Positions 15,985 to 22,520 of a DNA stretch of 28,399 bases are shown in pieces (the first letter of the stretch is position 1; the number at the start of each line of letters is the position of its first letter). Source of the stretch: JAWXBT01 sp964523015. GTDB taxonomy: Bacteria; Bdellovibrionota_C; UBA2361; J135. The stretch covers positions 1-28,399 of the forward strand of contig CAZFXN010000040.1 of the NCBI GenBank assembly GCA_964523015.1, in the 5' to 3' direction. The notes beneath the pieces were generated by a model that was not told the DNA's origin, ran no database searches, and saw only the letters and a program-made list of their open reading frames with translations. The translations under genes were made by a program, and so were the position numbers.

Positions 15985-16674
15985 ATGAGACTTAAGATCC
16001 TTTACATATTATCTATTTTATATTTTGCATTAAACGTATCAGCGGCAGAGCTTAAGTACGATATAAAAGTGTATGGGGAGAAGATCGCTTCTATCTCAGT
16101 AATTGGACCAGGTGCGGAGTCACTAATCGTTACACCAAGCGAAGAGGGAAAAGTTATAACAATAACTGGGGTATCCACAAATTTTACATCACTTAGAAAA
16201 GCCCCATTGCCGAGCTTATTTAAGGAGATAAGAAGCCTATCTCACGGGGTTTCAACAGATCTCATACTTGAGTTTATCTATCCAACAGAGATTACAGCAA
16301 CTCCTTCAACAACGTCTTTACAAATTATGATTAAAGTCAAAGCTGAAATAAAACCTGGGGATGCAAATAATGCTGAGCTAAAAAAAATTCAAACAAGGAA
16401 GATTGAATACCGAATTCCAAATCTAAAAGAGTATTCTGGGGCAACATGGCTCAGCACAAGCTTTAGGATAAGTTCAGCTCTTATAGATATGTTTTGGGCG
16501 CTTATAAACGGCAGATCTTTCTCTTTTGACATGAATAATAATTTTAAAAAGGACATTATCTCTAATGAGGAAACAAAGAAAACTGTCGCCTTAGAGACGT
16601 TAGTGTCAGAGTTAAATAATGAGATTTTAGAACTTCGAAAAGAAATTGATGTATCTAAAATTGGAAACAACTGA
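15985..16674 (+). CDS. Secreted protein, AMIN-like beta domain, unknown function
   Basis: The start is set at ATG 15985 (MRLKILYILSILYFALNVSA) because this gives a clean signal peptide cleaved after residue 20. A longer frame from TTG 15955 would hide it. The mature protein (about 209 aa) opens with a beta-rich region (LKYDIKVYGEKIASISVIG to TTSLQIMIKV, about 23-118). Its pattern loosely recalls AMIN domains of cell-wall or secretin-associated proteins, but this is weak. A middle region follows with a semi-hydrophobic stretch (LIDMFWALINGRSF). The C-terminal heptad helix reads TVALETLVSELNNEILELRK. It is 18 bases upstream of sspB and probably co-transcribed. Function unknown. Confidence 0.65.
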   Translation: MRLKILYILSILYFALNVSAAELKYDIKVYGEKIASISVIGPGAESLIVTPSEEGKVITITGVSTNFTSLRKAPLPSLFKEIRSLSHGVSTDLILEFIYPTEITATPSTTSLQIMIKVKAEIKPGDANNAELKKIQTRKIEYRIPNLKEYSGATWLSTSFRISSALIDMFWALINGRSFSFDMNNNFKKDIISNEETKKTVALETLVSELNNEILELRKEIDVSKIGNN

Positions 16675-16692
16675 TTTAGGGGTTTTTTAGAC

Positions 16693-17226
16693 GTGACAAA
16701 AAGTAAGGAAAAGATTGAGAAGATAAATGCCTATCTCGAAGAGGAATACATGCTTATTCACTTTGATGCTAGGAAAAGTGGAATCATAATTCCTGAGCAT
16801 TTAAAGAACAATCCTACAGTGACGCTAAAACTCAGCTTCAGATTTCAAGGAGGTCTGGAGGTAACAGCTGACAGGATATGGGCGAGTCTTTCTTTTTCAG
16901 GAAAATTTTTTGATTGCTATATACCAATCTCTGCAATTTGGGGGGCAACTAGCTCTTCCGGTGCTAATACCATTTGGCCTGAGGACGCACCTCCAGAAGT
17001 TATGATTCAAGTGATTCAATCCCTAGCTGTACAACAGAACAAAGATCTAGATACTGAGAGTAAGGAGAAGATCAAAGGAGTAAAATCGAAAAGATCTTTA
17101 TCCGCCTTAAAAGAAGTTGTTCCAATTGGCGCACAGAAAGCTAAACCTATAAAGAAGGCAAAAAAGCCCACTACTGCAAAAAAGAAGGGAGAAGCCCGCC
17201 CAAACCATCTAAAAAGGATCAAATAA
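16693..17226 (+). CDS. sspB: SspB-family ClpXP adaptor
   Basis: This 177-aa protein resembles stringent starvation protein B, which delivers ssrA-tagged peptides to ClpXP. The folded core (about 15-90) has the family pattern: YMLIHFDARKSGIIIPEHLK, then hydrophobic strands, WASLSFSGKFFDCYIPISAI and WG. A Lys/Ala/Pro-rich flexible tail (about 115-165) ends in RPNHLKRIK. This closely follows the C-terminal XB motif (RPxLRVVK type) by which E. coli SspB binds the ClpX zinc domain. Core plus linker plus XB tail is the full adaptor plan. The start is GTG at 16693 with a distant AGGGG. It follows the secreted-protein gene by 18 bases and is followed by a hairpin terminator. Confidence 0.78.
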   Translation: MTKSKEKIEKINAYLEEEYMLIHFDARKSGIIIPEHLKNNPTVTLKLSFRFQGGLEVTADRIWASLSFSGKFFDCYIPISAIWGATSSSGANTIWPEDAPPEVMIQVIQSLAVQQNKDLDTESKEKIKGVKSKRSLSALKEVVPIGAQKAKPIKKAKKPTTAKKKGEARPNHLKRIK

Positions 17227-17237
17227 ACATAATTATT

Positions 17238-17258
17238 GTGGGAAGATATCCCACTTTT
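17238..17258 (+). terminator. Rho-independent terminator after sspB
   Basis: GTGGGA (17238-17243) and TCCCAC (17249-17254) form a 6-bp stem with an AGATA loop followed by TTTT, 12 bases after the sspB stop. Confidence 0.6.
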
Positions 17259-17323
17259 GGTTCCCGAGCTTAAAAATGCCTGTCCTAATTTTGGCATGCC
17301 TTATGCACTACCTACAGGGTGTC

Positions 17324-17386
17324 GTTTCGTCGCCCGAAACAACCCAAAACTCCAGTTTGGGCTTCAGCGGTAAAAGTCTGAAGCCC
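17324..17386. repeat. Three consecutive hairpins
   Basis: GTTTCG/CGAAAC (17324-17329, 17335-17340), CCCAAA/TTTGGG (17343-17348, 17356-17361) and GGGCTTCAG/CTGAAGCCC (17359-17367, 17378-17386) follow one another. The last two overlap by three bases, so they could be alternative folds. They lie just outside the MITE-like unit. Confidence 0.65.
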
Positions 17387-17398
17387 GGATCTGGTTTT

Positions 17399-17437
17399 CT
17401 ATAGTAATTGTCAAAAGGTTTGAGACAATTACTATAG
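17399..17437. repeat. 14-bp perfect palindromic stem (left unit)
   Basis: CTATAGTAATTGTC (17399-17412) and GACAATTACTATAG (17424-17437) pair perfectly around an 11-base loop. The arms match the consensus ATAGYARTTGTC shared with the right unit. Confidence 0.85.
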
Positions 17438-17439
17438 TA

Positions 17440-17540
17440 GCCCCTTTAAGGGGCCCCCAAGCGAAGCTTGGGTGGGGAGGCTCTTTAGCACGAAGTGCAA
17501 TAAGAGCCTAACATTGCTGACGCTAGCTAGCGTAGCGTCA
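17440..17540. repeat. Four stacked hairpins inside the MITE-like unit
   Basis: In order: GCCCCTT/AAGGGGC (17440-17454, one-base loop); CCCAAGC/GCTTGGG (17456-17472, loop GAA); AGGCTCTT/AAGAGCCT with inner GCAC/GTGC (17478-17509, loop GAA); TGACGCTA/TAGCGTCA (17518-17540). All stems are perfect. Two share the GAA loop. Confidence 0.85.
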
Positions 17541-17558
17541 GATTCAACATTAAGATAA

Positions 17559-17674
17559 ATAGCAGTTGTCATAAGTAAAAATGTAAAGCCGGTAGGCTTT
17601 TCAAGAAACTTTTGCAACAAACTGTATTAACTGACTCCTCACATTAGTGTCTCAATCTTTATGACAACTGCTAT
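17559..17674. repeat. 16-bp perfect inverted repeat (right unit)
   Basis: ATAGCAGTTGTCATAA (17559-17574) and TTATGACAACTGCTAT (17659-17674) are perfect reverse complements enclosing 84 bases. Confidence 0.9.
17577..17600 (-). terminator. Probable terminator for the DUF1329 transcript
   Basis: On the minus strand AAAGCC/GGCTTT forms a 6-bp stem with a 4-base loop, followed after three bases by TTTTT (17577-17581). It is about 120 bases past the DUF1329 stop. On the plus strand the same stem is followed by TTTT, so it may work both ways. Confidence 0.5.
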
Positions 17675-17719
17675 ACAATCCCATCAGACCCACACTACTT
17701 TCATAATTACTAATAAGAA

Positions 17720-19159
17720 TTAAGGTATCAGTTTTTTAGGATCAAACTGACCAAGCTCTATATCTTGAGGATAAGAATCACAATAACGGATACGAGAATA
17801 ATCTAAAACAAACTCTTTCCCAGCTAACATATCAAGTACTACTGTGAATCCTGGATAAACAGATCTTCGCTTTCTATCATCGGTTCCAGCAAGACCAAAA
17901 GAAGAGATGATAGTCTTCCAATGACGACCTGCCCTATCGTAAACTACCTTATAAAATGGAAGCATTAGTTCACTATCAATATAAAGAACCTCTCTTCCAT
18001 AAAGAGAATAAGGATCTTTTGTAGATAATTCTACTTTATAAACTTCCCTTGGCACAAAAACAGCCTTAATTGGTAACCAATCAGCCGCACCAGGAAATTT
18101 AGGAGTTTCAAAATTCCATATTGCCTGATCGTCACCTCCAGTTGGATTTATCAACCGATAACAAGGTTGCAGTGAGGAATCTAATCGGGCTAGCTCTGCA
18201 CTGGGAAATGGGATGAGGGTGGTTATCTTTCCTAACTGTGTAATATTATAGAGAGCTGGATTACCTGACCAACCAAAAAAATCCTCTGCTGAAAATGAGG
18301 ATGTAATTAGGGAATCAGTCCTATTAGAAGCGGTCATCTGTCTTAGTTTGTTAATAGCTGGGGAGTAAGCCCAAACTAGATCTTCATCCAAATTTTGAAA
18401 CCGAAAGGTTAACCATGAAAGCCCATGCAAGGGCTCTGGATAATAAAATGAAAACTTCTCGCGAAACAGTTGTGGTAATTTAAAGTTAGGATCTAATAGC
18501 CAAGGATAAACTCTTAAATAGTTACCACGAACATTTCGCCAAGCTTTACCAGACTGAAGCCACAATAGACGAAAGTGGTATTCCAACAATCCTTGAGACC
18601 AAATAGCTGAGTTTGTATTCCAAAGTATCTTTTTCCCTAAGGTTAAAAGGTTCTCATCTTTCCCAATCCCTTCTTTATCTCCGCTTATCTTTTCTGCCTT
18701 GACTTCTTTTTTATCCTGGCCGACCCGGGCTATCTGCCATTCATTATTAATGGCAGCACTGTCACCAAAAATAAATCCTCGAATTCTTGGAAACGAAAAA
18801 TCGATACCTCCATCCTCAGATAATTTCTTATCAAAATTGGATAACTCAGCAGTCCCTTTCATCCAGTTATCATCAAATTTGAAATCGTATTTAACTCGGC
18901 GAGCTGCATCTATAGTTGTTTTATGGAATCGAATTAATCGATAGATTTCAGGCGCCAGAATCTCTTTATAAAAAGTCGCATTATCAGCAGAGATTAAAGT
19001 ACCAGAAATAATCCCAGTTCCAGGCTCAGGCAAGGGAAGTACGCCTGGTGGAACTTCGACTGGCTCACTAGGGCTGCGCTCTTGCGAGGATGCTACTGTT
19101 GCAACAATTAATAGGAGAAGAAGCCCAATTACATTAATATACCAACTAACTCTATTCAT
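17720..19159 (-). CDS. DUF1329-family envelope protein
   Basis: This is a 479-aa exported protein. The signal peptide is VSWYINVIGLLLLLIVATVA (about residues 4-23), followed by a Pro-rich linker (EVPPGVLPLPEPGTG). The body matches the DUF1329 outer-membrane/lipoprotein-sorting-related family. Family-type features include WAYSPAINKLRQM, REVYKVELSTKDPYSLYGRE, then VLYIDSELMLPFYKVVYDRA and GRHWKTIISSFG, the LolA-like strand pattern shared by these proteins. Function is not established; in pseudomonads relatives sit beside DUF1302 porin-like genes, but none is seen here. ATG 19159 is preferred to GTG 19162 directly before it. It follows nuoI by 13 bases. Confidence 0.75.
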   Translation of the reverse strand: MNRVSWYINVIGLLLLLIVATVASSQERSPSEPVEVPPGVLPLPEPGTGIISGTLISADNATFYKEILAPEIYRLIRFHKTTIDAARRVKYDFKFDDNWMKGTAELSNFDKKLSEDGGIDFSFPRIRGFIFGDSAAINNEWQIARVGQDKKEVKAEKISGDKEGIGKDENLLTLGKKILWNTNSAIWSQGLLEYHFRLLWLQSGKAWRNVRGNYLRVYPWLLDPNFKLPQLFREKFSFYYPEPLHGLSWLTFRFQNLDEDLVWAYSPAINKLRQMTASNRTDSLITSSFSAEDFFGWSGNPALYNITQLGKITTLIPFPSAELARLDSSLQPCYRLINPTGGDDQAIWNFETPKFPGAADWLPIKAVFVPREVYKVELSTKDPYSLYGREVLYIDSELMLPFYKVVYDRAGRHWKTIISSFGLAGTDDRKRRSVYPGFTVVLDMLAGKEFVLDYSRIRYCDSYPQDIELGQFDPKKLIP

Positions 19160-19172
19160 CACAGTATTGAAA

Positions 19173-19769
19173 TTAGCGATATTCTACCTCTTTGAAAGGT
19201 TTCTTTTCGACCTGCTGCATTTTCTTCATATGCATCTCGTAAAGAACTTTGGGGCCAAAATCATGAAGGTCCCTAGACCGCTGCATTAGTGTTTCTTTAT
19301 CTTCAATAAATGCTCTTGGATCCGGAGGATATACCTCTGGATGAATTCCTGTATCCATTCTAATTGCATCAACTGGACATGCTTCAACACAATATCCACA
19401 GTAGATGCATAGGAGAGTATCGATCTCATAGCGGTGAGGAAATTTCTCAATATTTGGATCAGCATGCTCAGCCGGAGCTATGTAAATACACTTAGCTGGA
19501 CAGGCTGTTGCACATAAAAAACAGGCGGTACATTTAATGTCACCATTATCATGTAAAGTTAAGCGGTGTCGGCCACGAAACCTCTCAGGATAATCTCTTC
19601 TCTCATCAGGATACTGAATAACAGCAGGACCGCCAATTGCATTTCGCTTATAGCCAAAAAGAAATAAAAAGAAATTCTTGACCATCTTAGAGAACGTAAT
19701 GGCAATACCTTTAGCAACCTCAACAATATAGATCCTCTCAAGGAGGGTCATCTCTTCGCGTCGTTTCAT
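19173..19769 (-). CDS. nuoI: NuoI-type 2x[4Fe-4S] subunit, orphan
   Basis: This 198-aa protein has the NuoI/ferredoxin arrangement. An N-terminal amphipathic region reads KGIAITFSKMVKNFFLFLFG, and IQYPDERRDYPERFRGRHRL follows. Cluster one is Cys80, Cys83, Cys86 and Cys90 (CTACFLCATACP). Cluster two is Cys121, Cys124, Cys127 and Cys131 (CIYCGYCVEACP). The RYEID and PEVYPPDP segments are typical of complex I NuoI. None of the other 13 complex I genes is in the window, so it is separated from its complex or serves another membrane oxidoreductase. It is upstream of a DUF1329 gene on the same strand. The start is the first ATG; an ATG at codon 7 is possible. Confidence 0.85.
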   Translation of the reverse strand: MKRREEMTLLERIYIVEVAKGIAITFSKMVKNFFLFLFGYKRNAIGGPAVIQYPDERRDYPERFRGRHRLTLHDNGDIKCTACFLCATACPAKCIYIAPAEHADPNIEKFPHRYEIDTLLCIYCGYCVEACPVDAIRMDTGIHPEVYPPDPRAFIEDKETLMQRSRDLHDFGPKVLYEMHMKKMQQVEKKPFKEVEYR

Positions 19770-19808
19770 AGAGCTAACTCGTTATTTGAAAATGGCTTTT
19801 AACGTTGC

Positions 19809-19856
19809 AATCATAATTCAATCCGATCATAATTCAGTAAGATCATAATTCAATTC
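19809..19856. repeat. 16-bp tandem repeat, 3 copies, upstream of nuoI
   Basis: Three head-to-tail 16-bp units share the core ATCATAATTCA. They fill the middle of the 146-base gap between metF and nuoI, about 40 bases before the nuoI start. This is promoter territory. Confidence 0.85.
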
Positions 19857-19915
19857 TATGATAAGGCCAAGTGCTTGAAAGCGCTTCAACTTAAACTTAT
19901 CGGCCTTAAAAATCT

Positions 19916-20833
19916 CTAACTATTTAAAGTCTCAAAAAGTTTTTTACTAAACTTAAGTGCCAGCTTTGGAGTTGCTCCTGAAATCACATGAAAGCCACGC
20001 ACATAATCCTTAGTCTGAGATGCGATCGATATGCAATGCTCTATAAAAAAAGCTGAGCAGTCTTCATCTGGGGAATCTTTAAATCTTTCTTCAAGAGAAG
20101 CAGAAAGCCTAATACCAGGAACCTGCTTAGCCACAGCTAACGCGGAACGAATTGTTTTAAATGGAAGTAATCCAAGAAAAATTGGTATCCCAATGTACTG
20201 TGCCCCTTTTAGGAATGCGATAGCAGCCTCCGCATCAAAAACAGGTTGACTTAAAGCATAGCAAGCCCCGGCCTTATATTTTTTTTCAAGTCGCCGAATC
20301 TCGGCTCCAGTATTTTTTGCATTAGGATTTACTACTACACCTGAAACAAAACTTGGAGATCCTCCTAGCTCTTTCCCTGCAAAATCTACCCCTCTATTTA
20401 ATTTCTGAACGAGATCTAAGAGACCAACTGAGTTGATCTCAAAAACACCTTTCAGATCAGGGCTATCACCAACACTCATTGCATCACCGGTTAACGCAAC
20501 TATAGATCTAATTCCAGTTGCCCATCCAGCTAAGAGATCTCCTTGAAGAGCAACTATGTTCCGATCTCGACAAGAAAGATTAACAAGTGGCTCTACATTA
20601 AGGTGATGCTTTAATAGTGAGGCAAATGGCAAAGCCGCAAACTTCATTCTGGCTAAAGCACTGTCAGTGATGTTTAAAAAATCAATATGATCAACTTTAC
20701 CCTTTAATCGCTCGACGATCGTCATAAAATCAGTACCGTGGGGAGGGTTTACCTCAAGACAGATGAGTATCCGCCCAGGCTTTGAGATATCACCGAGCTT
20801 AGAAACGTCGTTTTGGTAAGTTACTGGAATCAA
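19916..20833 (-). CDS. metF: Methylenetetrahydrofolate reductase family protein
   Basis: This 305-aa protein has the MetF TIM-barrel plan, converting 5,10-methylene- to 5-methyl-tetrahydrofolate for methionine synthesis. Seen motifs are CLEVNPPHG (about 25-33, equivalent to the EFFPP glutamate), PLVNLSCRDRN near 82, IVALTGDAM near 111 and GACYALSQPVFDAEAAIAFL near 188. The wording (EVNPP, LSCRDRN) is closer to the reductase half of homocysteine methyltransferase/MTHFR fusions than to enterobacterial MetF. No methyltransferase domain is attached. The start is TTG at 20833, supported by AAGGAG 4 bases upstream. Downstream nuoI is 146 bases away. A related C1-carrier reductase remains possible. 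Confidence 0.8.
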   Translation of the reverse strand: MIPVTYQNDVSKLGDISKPGRILICLEVNPPHGTDFMTIVERLKGKVDHIDFLNITDSALARMKFAALPFASLLKHHLNVEPLVNLSCRDRNIVALQGDLLAGWATGIRSIVALTGDAMSVGDSPDLKGVFEINSVGLLDLVQKLNRGVDFAGKELGGSPSFVSGVVVNPNAKNTGAEIRRLEKKYKAGACYALSQPVFDAEAAIAFLKGAQYIGIPIFLGLLPFKTIRSALAVAKQVPGIRLSASLEERFKDSPDEDCSAFFIEHCISIASQTKDYVRGFHVISGATPKLALKFSKKLFETLNS

Positions 20834-20837
20834 TTAT

Positions 20838-20843
20838 CTCCTT
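20838..20843 (-). promoter_or_regulatory. Ribosome binding site supporting the TTG start of metF
   Basis: AAGGAG on the minus strand lies 4 bases before TTG 20833. It is one of the strongest Shine-Dalgarno sequences in the window and makes the rare start codon credible. Confidence 0.75.
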
Positions 20844-20873
20844 TGTACATTTTTTAATATTTCTTCATATACA

Positions 20874-20885
20874 GAATCTAGATTC
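20874..20885. promoter_or_regulatory. 12-bp palindrome GAATCTAGATTC, possible operator
   Basis: This perfect palindrome sits in the divergent gap between the metF-family gene and the HCCA-isomerase-like gene, about 40 bases upstream of the metF start. A ten-base version, AATCTAGATT, also occurs near position 80. Confidence 0.3.
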
Positions 20886-21002
20886 CTATGAACGGACTAG
20901 CTTGTAGATAAATAAGAGCATTAGTAAACTAATTCAACTTGACTCTTAATGACCCTGTTAACCACCTTTATCTCCTTGCTTTTAAGCGGAAATACAATTA
21001 CC

Positions 21003-21030
21003 TTGTACTCGGTCTTGGGCCCTTTATAAA
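21003..21030 (+). promoter_or_regulatory. Putative promoter of the HCCA-isomerase-like gene
   Basis: TTGTAC (21003-21008), 16 bases, TATAAA (21025-21030). The -10 lies inside the palindrome CCTTTATAAAGG (21021-21032). The start point would be near 21037, about 40 bases before the ATG at 21077. Confidence 0.4.
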
Positions 21031-21076
21031 GGAGCCTTTATATAAACGACTACACTTAGTACCCATTAATCAAGTT

Positions 21077-21682
21077 ATGGCTCTTACAATCGAAGTTTTT
21101 TATTCATTTCAAAGCCCTTATTCATACCTAGCCTTAGAGGAGACTTATGACCTTGAGGATAGCTATGATATTAGTCTTCTATGGCAAGTATACTCAGCAA
21201 AAGCATCTGGGGAGCAGGTTCCAGCTTACCCAGTAGTGCCTGAAAAATTGATGTATCTCTTTGAAGATTGTAATAGATACGCAAAAGATCACAACGTTCC
21301 AATTGCGTTTCCAGAGACATGGCCGGAAACAGAGTTTGATCCTACTAGGGTAAGTCGAGGAGCTGTAATAGCTGCCGACCTAGGTGTACAAAAAGAATAC
21401 CTCTTTAAAGTTTTTCACCATATCTGGGGTCTAGGATTAGATCCAAATGAACAGGATTTCTTAAATGAATTATGTGAAGATCTTGATGTAGATGTGGGTG
21501 ATTTCTTAAGCAAAATTTCATCGTCTGACACAAGAGAGAGAGTCAAAGGACTTTATAAGCGTGGCCGTAAACTTAGTGTCTTTGATACTCCAACATTTGT
21601 TATTGATAACGAAAGATTCGTTGGATTAGATAAGCTTCCTCTTCTTAGAGAGAAGTTCTCAAAACTAGGACTTAAAAAATAA
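21077..21682 (+). CDS. HCCA-isomerase/kappa-GST-like (DsbA-fold) protein
   Basis: This 201-aa thioredoxin-fold protein of the 2-hydroxychromene-2-carboxylate isomerase/kappa GST family starts at ATG 21077 (MALTIEVFYSFQSPYSYLAL). The FxxSPYSYL motif with Ser13 is the glutathione-contacting site; there is no CxxC, so it is not a disulfide oxidase. A helical insertion occupies about 40-150. The fold closes with FDTPTFVIDNERFVGLDKLP, matching the family's xPTFVxxxxxFxGxDRL pattern. A longer frame from TTG 20939 would add 46 residues with no family match, so I reject it. The function is probably glutathione-dependent isomerisation or transfer, substrate unknown. rsmE follows 38 bases later on the same strand. 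Confidence 0.75.
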   Translation: MALTIEVFYSFQSPYSYLALEETYDLEDSYDISLLWQVYSAKASGEQVPAYPVVPEKLMYLFEDCNRYAKDHNVPIAFPETWPETEFDPTRVSRGAVIAADLGVQKEYLFKVFHHIWGLGLDPNEQDFLNELCEDLDVDVGDFLSKISSSDTRERVKGLYKRGRKLSVFDTPTFVIDNERFVGLDKLPLLREKFSKLGLKK

Positions 21683-21720
21683 CTAGTGGAAGAAAAGAAG
21701 AAAAATGGAGAAGATCGGAA

Positions 21721-22500
21721 GTGATCTCTTTCCGAGTTTTTCTTAATCTTAGCCATTCTCAAATTGAGAATAAGATAGAGATCTATCTATCAGAGTCTGA
21801 TTCTCATCATGCTTCCTCTGTATTAAGACTCTCAGCCGGCGATACGCTTACAATAGTAGATAAAACCACGGCTCGAGAATTTAAAGCTGCTATCAGCCCT
21901 AGCGTGCATCAGAAAGGTCAGCCTTTATCAGTAATAATCACTGAGGAAATAATCACTGAGGAAATAATCAAAGACCGAGGATCTTCCCGAATAGGAAGTA
22001 TCTCTTTTGCCCTCTGCAAAGGAAAGAAGAACGATATTATTGTCGAGAAGGCTACAGAGTTAGGTGCAGAAAACATTATACTCTGGCAGTCTGAGAGATC
22101 TATAGTGAGACTGGGTGCGCCATCAGAACTAGAGAGCAAAAAACGCCGGTGGCTTACTATTGCTGAATCTGCAGCTAAACAATGTAAAAGAGTAACGTTG
22201 CCTGAGATTCTAGTAACGAGTGGCCACACTGGAGTTCTAAAAGCAATTCAGAGCATCTGTAAAAAAGATGACCTGCTCCTTATGTTTTCACTATCTAAGG
22301 ATCCAGTTCATCCATCAAGTATTTTAAAGCCAACAGGACAATCACACCTTATTATTGGCCCTGAAGGGGACTTAACCCCTGAAGAAGAGGCACACTTTAA
22401 ATCGTTTGGTTTTATGCCTGTGACACTTGGTCCAAATATTCTAAGATCAGAAACTGCAGCTATTGCTGCTATGGGACTAATGCACGGCCTCTGGCCCTAA
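21721..22500 (+). CDS. rsmE: 16S rRNA m3U1498 methyltransferase
   Basis: This 259-aa SPOUT methyltransferase methylates U1498 of 16S rRNA. The N-terminal PUA-like domain holds HHASSVLRLSAGDTLTIVDK. The catalytic domain has FALCKGKKNDIIVEKATELG, ENIILWQSERS and ESAAKQCKRVTLPEI. The knot is formed by LIIGPEGDLTPEEEAHF and VTLGPNILRSETAAIAAMG (family usual LGPRILRTETA). The link between domains contains a perfect 15-bp tandem duplication (IITEE twice). The start is GTG with GGAG 12 bases upstream; an ATG at 21705 is out of frame. The final WP* stops 20 bases before the TadG-like gene. Confidence 0.93.
   Translation: MISFRVFLNLSHSQIENKIEIYLSESDSHHASSVLRLSAGDTLTIVDKTTAREFKAAISPSVHQKGQPLSVIITEEIITEEIIKDRGSSRIGSISFALCKGKKNDIIVEKATELGAENIILWQSERSIVRLGAPSELESKKRRWLTIAESAAKQCKRVTLPEILVTSGHTGVLKAIQSICKKDDLLLMFSLSKDPVHPSSILKPTGQSHLIIGPEGDLTPEEEAHFKSFGFMPVTLGPNILRSETAAIAAMGLMHGLWP
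21934..21969. repeat. 15-bp tandem duplication inside rsmE
   Basis: Two identical copies of ATAATCACTGAGGAA plus six bases of a third encode IITEE-IITEE-II in the linker between the PUA and SPOUT domains. It is in frame and recent, with no differences. Confidence 0.9.
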
Positions 22501-22520
22501 TAACGATTTTTCCAGATCTT

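Larger units (their letters stand above)
17402..17673. mobile_element. MITE-like element with IS630/Tc1-type ends
   Basis: The left end TAGTAATTGTCAAAAGG (from 17402) and the right end, read inward on the minus strand from 17673, TAGCAGTTGTCATAAAG match at 13 of 17 positions. TA dinucleotides flank both sides (17400-17401, 17674-17675). That is what IS630/Tc1-mariner-type transposition leaves. The 272-bp body has no transposase frame. It contains a second inward copy of each end: GACAATTACTA (17424-17434, followed by TA) and TAGCAGTTGTCATAA (from 17560). Left and right halves are therefore each palindromes. Further hairpins fill the middle. The flanking TA could be chance, so the element call is an inference from end structure. 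Confidence 0.5.
17227..17719. other. 493-base gene-free block packed with inverted repeats
   Basis: This lies between the convergent sspB and DUF1329 genes. I see a terminator (17238-17258), three further hairpins (17324-17386), a MITE-like unit (17402-17673) that itself holds at least five hairpins, and a probable minus-strand terminator (17577-17600). No protein-coding gene is supported. Confidence 0.75.

Noticed and set aside
17432..17620. Minus-strand 62-codon frame inside the hairpin block
   Set aside because: It runs through several perfect hairpins, starts at TTG, and matches no transposase or other family I know.
17227..17719. CRISPR array or integron attC site
   Set aside because: The stems differ in sequence and spacing, so there are no regular identical direct repeats. 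No attC-type conserved core sites or integrase are seen.
19809..19856. Replication-origin iterons
   Set aside because: There are only three copies, with no DnaA boxes or initiator gene nearby. Slippage or a regulator-site array is simpler.
20939..21076. N-terminal extension of the HCCA-isomerase-like protein from TTG
   Set aside because: The extra 46 residues have no family match and would overlap the better promoter candidate. The family motif starts right after ATG 21077.
21705..21720. ATG at 21705 as start of rsmE
   Set aside because: It is in another frame that stops early. The family match requires the frame starting at GTG 21721.
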